From Nanobdellota archaeon (GTDB taxonomy: Archaea; Nanobdellota; Nanobdellia; Pacearchaeales; GW2011-AR1), in NCBI GenBank assembly GCA_030689875.1, contig JAUYHR010000068.1:1-6743 (forward strand): DNA of 6,743 nt, written 5' to 3'. The notes below the pieces were generated by a model. The model worked only from the letters and a program-made list of their open reading frames with translations, was not told the DNA's origin and made no database searches. The position numbers and the translations under genes were made by a program. Shown in pieces: positions 1 through 5,286 of this stretch (position 1 is its first letter; each line of letters begins with the position of its first letter).

Positions 1-402
1 GTTTCAGTTGTTGTAAAAGGAACTGTCACAAAAGGCGCAGAAAATATTGAATTAGCAAGCGCTTGCTTGGATGTTGAAATGCATGCTGTAAAGATTGCAA
101 ACTCAACAAGAGATGATGAAAGTATTATTGTAGGTTCTCAAGATGTTACAGTTTCAAGAAGCTCTTCAGGAAAAGACCTTGATGGAGTTAAATTAATAGT
201 TGAAGATGCTTTAAAAGAGAATAGTGTAAATAGTGAAGATTTAATAGGGAAAATCAAACCATTAGACAAAAAAACATATGAAGTTTCTGGAATTGGTTTT
301 ACTCCAGCTCAAGTAACAGTCGTTCCATTCTTCATGAAGAAATCAGGGGAAATATTCTATTGCGACAACACTTTTACTGATGAACTTGCTGTTTCAGCGT
401 AA
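1..402 (+). CDS. Archaeal type IV pilin/archaellin-like surface protein, C-terminal part
   Basis: The frame is open from the first base of the window, so the true start lies upstream; 133 residues and a TAA stop are visible. The segment is rich in beta-forming and small polar residues, with no membrane segment, and has two cysteines (visible residues 22 and 121) that could form a disulfide. The layout is a Cys-led valine-rich strand, then a VTVSRSSSGKDLDGVKLIV block (residues 49-67), a 'PLDKKTY' turn and a final 'VTVVPFF...YC' strand. This resembles the globular part of DPANN proteins with a class III (prepilin-type) signal peptide and an N-terminal hydrophobic helix. That helix would lie outside the window, so the call rests on pattern memory. 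If correct, the protein is exported and assembled into a surface filament. A different secreted beta-sandwich protein is the main alternative. Confidence 0.5.
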   Translation, partial: VSVVVKGTVTKGAENIELASACLDVEMHAVKIANSTRDDESIIVGSQDVTVSRSSSGKDLDGVKLIVEDALKENSVNSEDLIGKIKPLDKKTYEVSGIGFTPAQVTVVPFFMKKSGEIFYCDNTFTDELAVSA

Positions 403-480
403 TTAATTTTATTTATTTTATATTTATTTTGGTGCTAAAAGCAATCAATCGCCTCAATTTTTTTATTTTGATTTTTTTCT
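403..480 (+). terminator. T-rich terminator region after the pilin-like gene
   Basis: Immediately after the stop codon comes a T-rich stretch (403-430), then two clear oligo-T runs, T7 at 458-464 and T7 at 472-478, separated by a T4 run. Archaeal RNA polymerase terminates at such T-tracts in the non-template strand without needing a hairpin, and none is evident here. The next gene has its own TATA box downstream, consistent with a transcript boundary. Confidence 0.55.
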
Positions 481-527
481 CCCTTTGCAAATATTGTCGT
501 AATTAAAAAAAAGTAACAGAAACAAAA

Positions 528-540
528 AGTTTATAAATAA
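528..540 (+). promoter_or_regulatory. TATA box for the small membrane protein gene
   Basis: TTTATAAAT (530-538), preceded by an A-rich stretch that could serve as the TFB recognition element, lies about 40 nt before the ATG at 574. With the usual spacing of about 25 nt, transcription would start near 560. That leaves a leader of roughly 14 nt, unlike the leaderless spacing seen elsewhere in the window. Confidence 0.5.
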
Positions 541-573
541 GTCTTTTCTATTAAGATTATATAAAAAAACAAA

Positions 574-777
574 ATGAAAAATTATAATGATGATATTTTT
601 TATTCAACTTGGAGCTATGTAGGTGCTAATGTTACAAAGTATGGCGGTGCTTTATTGGGAATAACTGAAACGATTGGATCAGACCATAGTCTGAATAGTT
701 TGGGAGTGATTGCTCTGAGTGGAGGACTATTTATAGGAGGAACTCTTTGGGATAGATTCACCACAAGAGTTCAATAA
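574..777 (+). CDS. Small membrane protein of unknown function, possibly truncated by an in-frame TAA
   Basis: Encodes 67 residues from an ATG that follows a good TATA box. A glycine-rich, moderately hydrophobic stretch (about residues 16-35) is followed by a clearer membrane segment, LGVIALSGGLFIGGTLW (43-59), and a short basic tail. I recognise no family. The frame does not end cleanly. Directly after the TAA at 775-777 the same frame continues for 23 codons to a second TAA at 847-849, encoding a Leu/Lys/Glu-rich helix that looks coding (see the 778-849 entry). The full product may therefore be a 91-residue protein with a membrane hairpin and a charged C-terminal helix, interrupted here by a nonsense change, a sequencing error or stop-codon readthrough. 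The start is well supported; the function is unknown. Confidence 0.55.
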   Translation: MKNYNDDIFYSTWSYVGANVTKYGGALLGITETIGSDHSLNSLGVIALSGGLFIGGTLWDRFTTRVQ

Positions 778-849
778 CTTAAAGAATTGAAAGCATTAAA
801 GGAAGATTTAGAAAATTTATTAGAGAGTAAACTTAAAGATAAACAATAA
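778..849 (+). other. In-frame continuation of the 574 gene beyond its TAA
   Basis: These 23 codons plus a second TAA are in the same frame as the gene at 574-777. The translation begins LKELKALKEDLENLL and is almost entirely Leu, Lys, Glu and Asp. Leucines are spaced at 3-4 residue intervals, as expected for an amphipathic helix or short coiled coil. There is no ATG in it; a TTG at 787 would give only a 20-residue peptide. The composition is unlike the surrounding T-rich intergenic DNA, which favours this being the original C-terminus of the upstream protein. Changing one base of the TAA would restore a sense codon. Confidence 0.5.
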
Positions 850-938
850 ATCTTTCATTCAATAATTTTTATTTTCCAAAAATATCTTTTGAGTTGAGTA
901 TTCAGGTTCAAAACAGCTTTGCAAGATTTTGGCTAAAG

Positions 939-947
939 ATATTTAAA
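939..947 (+). promoter_or_regulatory. TATA box for the MscS gene (supports ATG 969)
   Basis: ATATTTAAA is centred about 26 nt before the ATG at 969, the spacing expected when transcription begins at or next to the start codon (leaderless mRNA). It falls inside the longer possible reading frame that begins with TTG at 894, and so argues for the shorter protein. Confidence 0.45.
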
Positions 948-968
948 CAAAACCATTTTATCCCGAGT

Positions 969-1916
969 ATGAATAAAAAAGGGGTGAATAAATGGATTAT
1001 ATTTTTTGCGCTTGTAATTGGAATGATTCTTATTTATTTTTTATTTAAAAAATATGGATTATCTTATCTGGAAAGCAACGCAACAAATGGCTCTACCAAA
1101 ACTTTTGAAAACATATTAATATTTATTGTTGTTGTTATCTTAAGTTATTTATTTATAAAATTCAGCTCCCAATTATTAAAGAATTATTTAATCAGCAACG
1201 GCGAAAAAAGAGATGTTAAATTAGTGCTGTCTGTTTACAAATATTTTATGTGGATTTTTATTTTATTTATTACTTTTTCATTATTGTTTAAACAAGTGGG
1301 CTCGTTAATCACTTCTTTGGGATTAATCGGCTTTGGAATAACCTTTGCATTGCAAAAACCAATTTTAAATTTTGTCGGCTGGCTTACAATTGTCTTTAAT
1401 AAAACTTACAAAATAGGAGATGTGATTTCAATAAATAATACAAACGGAAGAGTTCATGAAATTAAAGTTATGTATACTGATTTAGCTGAACTCGACAACA
1501 TCGGCGACCCGACAGGAAAATCTCTTTCAATTCCAAATGAATTTGTCTTGACAAGCCCTGTAGCAAATTTTACAAAAGGAACAAATTATATCTGGGATGA
1601 AGTTGCGATTTATTTAACTTATAAAAGCAATTGGAAAAAAGCGCAAAAAATAGCTGAAAAAATAGTCCAGGATTATTATGACCAAAATATTAAAAAAGAA
1701 TTAAAAAAAACATTTAAAGAAGAATTTAAAGCGCAGAATGAAATAGTTCCAAGGATATCTATTAATGAAAAAGGAGTTATTTTAAGGTTTAGATATTTAG
1801 TGGATTTTAATGTCGCGAATAAAGTCAAGGGCACGATGATTAAAATATTATTAGATAAATTAAAAGGCAAAGATATTGTCCTAGGTAAAATTGAGAATCT
1901 CGGTAATTCAAGATAA
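969..1916 (+). CDS. Small-conductance mechanosensitive ion channel, MscS family
   Basis: A 315-residue integral membrane protein that should open under membrane tension and release solutes during osmotic downshock. Hydrophobic segments lie at about residues 9-26, 49-65 and 92-107. They are followed by the long pore-lining helix (about 113-143), which carries the MscS-type small-residue pattern GLIGFGITFALQKPILNF. Next come the beta domain with the characteristic 'YKIGDVISI' and 'GRVHEI' strands and the 'SIPNE' loop (about 186-190), and then the alpha/beta C-terminal domain. The first membrane segment is an addition to the minimal three-helix MscS core, which is common in the family. I chose the ATG at 969 because of the TATA box 26 nt upstream and the basic 'MNKKG' start. 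An in-frame TTG at 894 would add 25 residues. The gene converges on its downstream neighbour with 21 bp between the stop codons. Confidence 0.88.
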   Translation: MNKKGVNKWIIFFALVIGMILIYFLFKKYGLSYLESNATNGSTKTFENILIFIVVVILSYLFIKFSSQLLKNYLISNGEKRDVKLVLSVYKYFMWIFILFITFSLLFKQVGSLITSLGLIGFGITFALQKPILNFVGWLTIVFNKTYKIGDVISINNTNGRVHEIKVMYTDLAELDNIGDPTGKSLSIPNEFVLTSPVANFTKGTNYIWDEVAIYLTYKSNWKKAQKIAEKIVQDYYDQNIKKELKKTFKEEFKAQNEIVPRISINEKGVILRFRYLVDFNVANKVKGTMIKILLDKLKGKDIVLGKIENLGNSR

Positions 1917-1937
1917 CTATAACTTTTTAGGTTAAAA

Positions 1938-2906
1938 TTAGTTTAGATAATTTTTAGTGATTTTACTGACTAAGCTAATTAATTTATCCGGCTTAATTGC
2001 GCTTCCGCTTATTCTTGGGCTTCCGCCGATTAAATCGCTTCCGCCCCATTTTTCATTTTTCTTTCGCTTGACATTCTTGGAAAGCGATTGAAAATTTCCT
2101 GTTTGCTTTTTTTCAATTTTATTTAATTCAGCATAAATTTTTTCTAAAGGAAATAAAACAAACGGGTCTGTTTTTAATAAAGTATAAGTGTAATTTTCAT
2201 TTCTTTTTTTAACTAAAATTGCTTTATTAATTCCATTTTTTATAAATTCCATTTTTGCATAAGGTCCAATTTCTTCAATCATATGAATATCTTTATCAGA
2301 CTGAATCAATTTATATCTTGTATCTAAATTAACCATCTCACATTTGCCTTGAGAATATTTATCAATTCGTATTAGTACTTTTTTTATTAAAATTTTAATT
2401 TCATCATTAGTCATTGTATAAAGCTGATTTGTATGGCGTGATTTAATATATGGTTCAAATATCCAAGCCATTTCTTTCATAATTTTAGAATTTGAGTCAA
2501 AAGGATAAGTCCCGCAGGTAATATCTAATTTATCTTCTATTTCAACTAATCTTTCAATTAAAGGTTCATCATTTTTCATTATTCTTTTATAATTAAATAA
2601 CAGCCATAACGACAAACAAACATCCTGGTCAGGGTCATTTACATAAACACTGATTTTTTGGTTTTCTGAATTATAAAAATTTTTAATCATTCCCTGTTTT
2701 ATAAAAAAATAAGTCTGGGCAGAAGTGCTTTTTGTAATTAGTCTGTTGACGCCTTCGTGATGATTAAGGTTTAATCTTCGTCCGTCTATTTGATGATTGG
2801 TCGGTCCAGAAACATAACCATCTAAAGCTATAGAAAACTTTGGGCTTTGTGAAATAAAATCTTTCCAGGTTTTTGTAACTCCTCTTTCAACTATTAATTC
2901 AAACAT
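1938..2906 (-). CDS. Uncharacterised protein with DHH-phosphoesterase-like motifs
   Basis: Encodes 322 residues. I do not recognise a named family, but several acidic/histidine motifs recall the DHH (RecJ/pyrophosphatase-like) phosphoesterases, which bind two metal ions. These are ALDG (residues 27-30), NLNHHEG with His49-His50, a 'KSTSAQ' segment typical of what follows DHH, VNDPDQDVCLSLWLL (89-103, resembling DHH motif I) and EIEDKLD (122-128). Near the C-terminus are glycine-rich GGSDLIGGSPR (288-298) and 'SGS', which could play the role of the substrate-binding DHHA1 glycine motif. In ordinary DHH proteins motif I comes before the DHH motif; here the order is reversed, and the first DHH residue is Asn. 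A metal-dependent phosphohydrolase acting on a nucleotide or nucleic acid is therefore only a suggestion. The ATG at 2906 is preferred over a TTG at 2921 because a TATA box lies 26 nt upstream. Confidence 0.75.
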   Translation of the reverse strand: MFELIVERGVTKTWKDFISQSPKFSIALDGYVSGPTNHQIDGRRLNLNHHEGVNRLITKSTSAQTYFFIKQGMIKNFYNSENQKISVYVNDPDQDVCLSLWLLFNYKRIMKNDEPLIERLVEIEDKLDITCGTYPFDSNSKIMKEMAWIFEPYIKSRHTNQLYTMTNDEIKILIKKVLIRIDKYSQGKCEMVNLDTRYKLIQSDKDIHMIEEIGPYAKMEFIKNGINKAILVKKRNENYTYTLLKTDPFVLFPLEKIYAELNKIEKKQTGNFQSLSKNVKRKKNEKWGGSDLIGGSPRISGSAIKPDKLISLVSKITKNYLN

Positions 2907-2926
2907 GATTACATAGAACAAAACGC

Positions 2927-2937
2927 ATTTATAAGAT
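2927..2937 (-). promoter_or_regulatory. TATA box for the DHH-like gene
   Basis: Read on the minus strand this is CTTATAAATG, centred near 2932, 26 nt before the ATG at 2906. This leaderless spacing selects the ATG over the TTG at 2921. Confidence 0.5.
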
Positions 2938-2980
2938 TTATTATAAAAATTTGCATTTGTATTTTTTTGGAGATTTAGTT

Positions 2981-2991
2981 AAATTTAAATA
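2981..2991 (+). promoter_or_regulatory. Candidate TATA box ahead of the GC-rich 3013-3111 segment
   Basis: AAATTTAAATAG is centred at about 2986, 27 nt before an ATG at 3013 that opens a 32-codon frame. The spacing matches the leaderless promoters of the recognised genes nearby. The sequence is A/T-rich enough to occur by chance, so the support comes mainly from position. Confidence 0.3.
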
Positions 2992-2995
2992 GCTT

Positions 2996-3111
2996 TCTAG
3001 TTTTCTTTTTTCATGACAACTAAACTTTGGGCTCGGCTCCCGACCTCACTCGGATTTCGAGATTTGGTCTCACAGATTATGTCTCGTGAAGTCGCTCGTC
3101 CCCATTGCTAA
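2996..3111 (+). other. GC-richer intergenic segment with 32-codon open frame (microORF, ncRNA or repeat)
   Basis: The gap between the DHH-like gene and the tRNA is nearly 300 bases. Most of it is AT-rich, but about 3028-3103 is clearly richer in G+C. An ATG at 3013 opens a 32-residue frame (MTTKLWARLPTSLGF...) that ends at tandem stops TAA-TAG (3109-3114), behind a well-placed TATA box. Against a native gene, its arginines use CGN codons (CGG, CGA and three CGT or similar), while the neighbouring genes use AGA almost exclusively. The DNA also contains short inverted matches, for example TTCGAGA at 3056-3062 with TCTCGTGAA at 3082-3090, which could fold. A related GC-rich string occurs at 5228-5243. 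It may therefore be a dispersed repeat or a structured RNA instead of a protein gene. No known RNA family is recognisable. Confidence 0.4.
3084..3098 (+). repeat. Short GC-rich dispersed repeat, copy 1 (TCGTGAnnTCGCTCG)
   Basis: TCGTGAAGTCGCTCG here matches 13 of 15 bases of the reverse complement of 5229-5243. The second, overlapping relationship is GACCTCACTCGG at 3042-3053, which matches 11 of 12 bases of the reverse complement of 5228-5239. The two locations bracket the tRNA-His/hisS/transglutaminase block in opposite orientation. The matches stand out because the surrounding DNA is strongly AT-rich. Confidence 0.35.
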
Positions 3112-3164
3112 TAGAAAAGAAAATTTTTCTAGCTGTTGCTTTCTGAGAGATTCTAATAAGAATG

Positions 3165-3173
3165 TTTTTATAT
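3165..3173 (+). promoter_or_regulatory. TATA box for the tRNA-His gene
   Basis: TTTTTATAT is centred about 31 nt before the first tRNA base. Transcription would start a few bases upstream of the mature 5' end, leaving a short leader for RNase P to remove. Confidence 0.5.
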
Positions 3174-3199
3174 CACTATCAACTAAATTAAATTATAAT

Positions 3200-3271
3200 G
3201 GCGGTTGTAGTTCAATGGTAGAACGCGCGACTGTGGCTCGTGAAACGGGAGTTCAATTCTCCTCTTCCGCC
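3200..3271 (+). tRNA. tRNA-His (anticodon GTG)
   Basis: The cloverleaf is complete. It has G-1 (3200), acceptor 5' strand 3201-3207, U8-A9, D stem GTTC/GAAC (3210-3213 with 3221-3224) and anticodon stem CGCGA/TCGTG around loop CTGTGGC (3231-3237). GTG is at 3233-3235. A 4-nt variable loop (3243-3246), T stem GGGAG/CTCCT around loop TTCAATT (3252-3258) and acceptor 3' strand 3264-3270 follow. G-1 is encoded in the genome and faces C73 (3271), the archaeal/bacterial identity element read by histidyl-tRNA synthetase. CCA is not encoded. Unusually, acceptor pairs 5-68 and 6-67 are both U-U, so the stem is G-1:C73, four G-C pairs, two mismatches and one G-C. It lies 64 bp upstream of the synthetase gene. 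Confidence 0.93.
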
Positions 3272-3304
3272 CTTTTCCGAAATGAAAAACAAATTACAAG
3301 AAGT

Positions 3305-3312
3305 ACTTATAA
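3305..3312 (+). promoter_or_regulatory. TATA box for hisS, leaderless spacing
   Basis: ACTTATAAG (centre about 3309) lies 27 nt before the hisS ATG at 3336, so hisS can be transcribed independently of the tRNA with transcription starting at the start codon. A GGGGGAG string at 3315-3321 is about 14 nt from the ATG. It could act as a ribosome binding site only if transcription starts upstream, for example from the tRNA promoter. Confidence 0.45.
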
Positions 3313-3335
3313 GCGGGGGAGTTATTTAAAATAAA

Positions 3336-4562
3336 ATGGAAACAATAAAAGGATTCAAAGATTATGTCGGAGAAGAAGCAAAAAAAAGAGCAGAAATAAA
3401 AAAAATCTTAGTTGAAACTTTTGAAAAATACGGCTACGAGCCGGCTGAAACTCCCGTAATTGAAGCGGAAGAATTTGTCAGAGGAGAAAATTCAAATGAC
3501 GAAGCAGTCTCGGACATTTACAAACTTGAAGACAAGGGAAAAAGAAAACTCGCTTTAAGATATGAATTTACATTTCAATTAAAAAGATTAATGCAAAATA
3601 AAAAACTTCCGTACAAAAGATATCAGCTTGGAGAAGTTTTCAGGGATGAGCCTGTTTCCTCAAATAGATTCAGGCAGTTTGTCCAGAGCGATATTGACAC
3701 AATTGGCTCAACAATTAAAGACGACGCTGAAATTCTGGCTTTGACAAAAGAAGTTTTGGAAAAATTAGGAATTAAATTTAAAATTTATGTTGGAAACCGG
3801 GCATTATTAAATGAAATTCTTGAAGCAAATTCGGGAAAAATTTCCATTAATTCGTCAGGAAGCCAAATTAAAGAGCTTGAAATTAAATCAAATCAAAACC
3901 AAATTTTAAGAGAAATTGATAAATTAGACAAACTTCCTGAAGCAGAGATTAAATCTAATTTAAAAAAATATAAAGCAGAAAATTTGGTGAATATTTTAAA
4001 AAAACCTGAAAAATATTTTGAAAAATATAAAAATTATAAAGATATTTCTGAATTAAAAAAATACTGCAAAAATTATGGTGTTGGGATTGTTTTCCAGCCG
4101 TCGCTCGTAAGAGGATTAAGCTATTACAACAAAAATGTATTTGAAATTAAAACACCGGAATCCCGGGAGACAATAGTCGGCGGGGGAAGTTATATTTTTA
4201 ACGGAATTCAATCAACTGGAATTTCTTTTGGATTGGATAGATTAAGTTCATTAGCTAATATAGATTATGAAAAAGAAAAATATTTAATAATTTCATTAGA
4301 ACAGGATAAAGACAGCCAGAAATCAAAGATTTCTAACCCTGCTTCTATGAAGAATCAGGAAGAAGCAATAAATATTGCAAACAAATTGAGGAAAAAAAAT
4401 AAAATAGTTAATTTATTTTACGGAAAACCTTCAAAAGCTTTGGAATATGCAAATTCATATAAATTTTCCAAAGTAATTTTCGTCGGAGAAAAGGAAATTA
4501 AAAACAAAAAGTTTATGGTTAAAGATATGAAAACAGGAAAAGAAAAACAGGAAGTTTTCTAA
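3336..4562 (+). CDS. hisS: Histidyl-tRNA synthetase
   Basis: A 408-residue class II aminoacyl-tRNA synthetase that charges tRNA-His with histidine using ATP, in the cytoplasm. Class II motif 1 is at about residues 29-42 (FEKYGYEPAETPVI). Motif 2 is at about 96-124, with the ATP-binding Arg103 in VFRDEP and the RFRQFVQSDID segment. The histidine A motif LVRGLSYY is at 257-264 with the catalytic Arg259. Motif 3, GISFGLDRL, is at 295-303 with Arg302. The insertion domain spans about 165-235 and the C-terminal anticodon-binding alpha/beta domain about 315-408. Length is normal for the family. Two key motifs depart from the consensus: LVRGLDYY has Ser in place of Asp (residue 262), and the GGRYDGL motif is replaced by GGGSYIFNG (282-290), with a short link to motif 3. 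The retained anticodon domain, motif 2 Arg and neighbouring tRNA-His favour a real synthetase over the paralog HisZ. The next gene starts 10 bp after its stop. Confidence 0.95.
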   Translation: METIKGFKDYVGEEAKKRAEIKKILVETFEKYGYEPAETPVIEAEEFVRGENSNDEAVSDIYKLEDKGKRKLALRYEFTFQLKRLMQNKKLPYKRYQLGEVFRDEPVSSNRFRQFVQSDIDTIGSTIKDDAEILALTKEVLEKLGIKFKIYVGNRALLNEILEANSGKISINSSGSQIKELEIKSNQNQILREIDKLDKLPEAEIKSNLKKYKAENLVNILKKPEKYFEKYKNYKDISELKKYCKNYGVGIVFQPSLVRGLSYYNKNVFEIKTPESRETIVGGGSYIFNGIQSTGISFGLDRLSSLANIDYEKEKYLIISLEQDKDSQKSKISNPASMKNQEEAINIANKLRKKNKIVNLFYGKPSKALEYANSYKFSKVIFVGEKEIKNKKFMVKDMKTGKEKQEVF

Positions 4563-4572
4563 AAATCTGAAA

Positions 4573-5181
4573 ATGTTCAGCCATTTAACAAAAAAGGAAA
4601 TTAAACTTTTCAAAAAATTAAACTCTCCTAAAAAAATTCAGGATTATTTAAATTCACTAAAAATAAATTTTGAAGAAGAGGGGGATACTTGTTTTTCGCC
4701 GGTAAAAGTTTTGAAAGAGCAGAGATGCCATTGCATTGAGGGAGCAGTTTTAGCTGCAATGATTTTAAGATTTCATGGTCATAAACCATTAATTGTTGAT
4801 TTGACCTCTTCAAAAAAAGATTTTGACCATGTAATAGCAGTCTTTAAAAAATACGGAAAATGGGGGGCGATATCAAAAACGAACCATCCTGTTCTTAGAT
4901 ACAGAGAACCCGTTTATAATTCAATCAGGGAATTAGTTATGAGTTTTTTTCATGAGTATTTTCTTGACAATGGAAAAAAAACTTTGAGATCTTACACTAA
5001 ACCAATAGACCTTTCAATTTTTGATAAAAAAGGCTGGATGCATTCAACAGACGAGATATGGGATATTGCAAATCATTTGGCTGAAGTTAAACATATTCCG
5101 ATTCTAAATAGAAAACAAATAGCAAATTTAAGAAAAGCTGATAAAATTGAAATAGATGTTGGAAAAATGGTAGAGTGGTGA
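4573..5181 (+). CDS. Transglutaminase-like superfamily protein
   Basis: A 202-residue protein with the papain-like transglutaminase core. The putative nucleophile is Cys54 in RCHCIEGAVLAAMIL, at the start of a helix. His86 lies in DFDHVIAVFKKYGKWGAI, and Asn104 or a nearby residue could be the third catalytic position. Conserved-looking blocks follow: RYREPVYNSIRELVMSFFHE (109-128), KTLRSYTKPIDLS (136-148) and GWMHSTDEIWDIANHL (154-169). These match my memory of an uncharacterised transglutaminase-like family found in bacteria and archaea, which would suggest a cytoplasmic cysteine hydrolase, amidase or peptidase. There is no signal peptide or membrane segment, and the substrate is unknown. 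It begins 10 bp after the hisS stop and probably shares its transcript. No obvious Shine-Dalgarno sequence precedes its ATG. Confidence 0.78.
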   Translation: MFSHLTKKEIKLFKKLNSPKKIQDYLNSLKINFEEEGDTCFSPVKVLKEQRCHCIEGAVLAAMILRFHGHKPLIVDLTSSKKDFDHVIAVFKKYGKWGAISKTNHPVLRYREPVYNSIRELVMSFFHEYFLDNGKKTLRSYTKPIDLSIFDKKGWMHSTDEIWDIANHLAEVKHIPILNRKQIANLRKADKIEIDVGKMVEW

Positions 5182-5227
5182 GTGATTTCGCGGAGGAGAA
5201 AACTTTACAATTAACTAAATTAAATAA

Positions 5228-5243
5228 CCGAGCGAGGTCACGA
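5228..5243 (-). repeat. Short GC-rich dispersed repeat, copy 2
   Basis: CCGAGCGAGGTCACGA on the plus strand is the reverse-orientation relative of strings at 3084-3098 (13/15) and 3042-3053 (11/12). It is an isolated GC-rich patch in the 105-bp AT-rich gap between two convergent operons. I see no gene in that gap (5182-5286). Confidence 0.35.
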
Positions 5244-5252
5244 AGGGTAATC

Positions 5253-5260
5253 AAAAAAAA
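5253..5260 (-). terminator. Oligo-T terminator for the dph6-amidotransferase operon
   Basis: A run of eight A on the plus strand is T8 on the minus strand, about 27 nt beyond the amidotransferase stop codon. It fits an archaeal T-tract terminator. In the opposite direction, a T6 run at 5292-5297 could stop the hisS transcript just inside the end of the convergent gene. Confidence 0.5.
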
Positions 5261-5286
5261 TAATCTGGACTTGTAGCATAATAATA

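Noticed and set aside
894..968. N-terminal extension of the MscS protein from TTG 894
   Set aside because: It uses a rare start codon with no well-placed TATA box ahead of it, while ATG 969 has a TATA box 26 nt upstream. It is kept as an alternative only.
1676..1870. A 64-codon minus-strand open frame inside the MscS gene
   Set aside because: It is the antisense of a clearly conserved coding region and has no promoter or recognisable protein content.
3086..3334. An open frame of 82 codons starting with GTG on the plus strand
   Set aside because: It runs straight through the tRNA-His gene and overlaps the GC-rich segment in another frame; it has a GTG start and no promoter of its own.
3336..4562. 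HisZ (ATP phosphoribosyltransferase regulatory subunit) instead of HisRS, because of altered histidine motifs
   Set aside because: Motif 2 and motif 3 arginines, Arg259 and the C-terminal anticodon-binding domain are all present, and tRNA-His is adjacent. No histidine biosynthesis gene is nearby.
4628..4813. A 61-codon minus-strand open frame inside the transglutaminase-like gene
   Set aside because: It is antisense to the Cys54 motif region of a convincing gene and looks like a compositional by-product.
3177..5227. A 13-base exact repeat AACTAAATTAAAT at 3181-3193 and 5213-5225
   Set aside because: It is pure low-complexity A/T sequence apart from one C, and in DNA this AT-rich it is plausible by chance.
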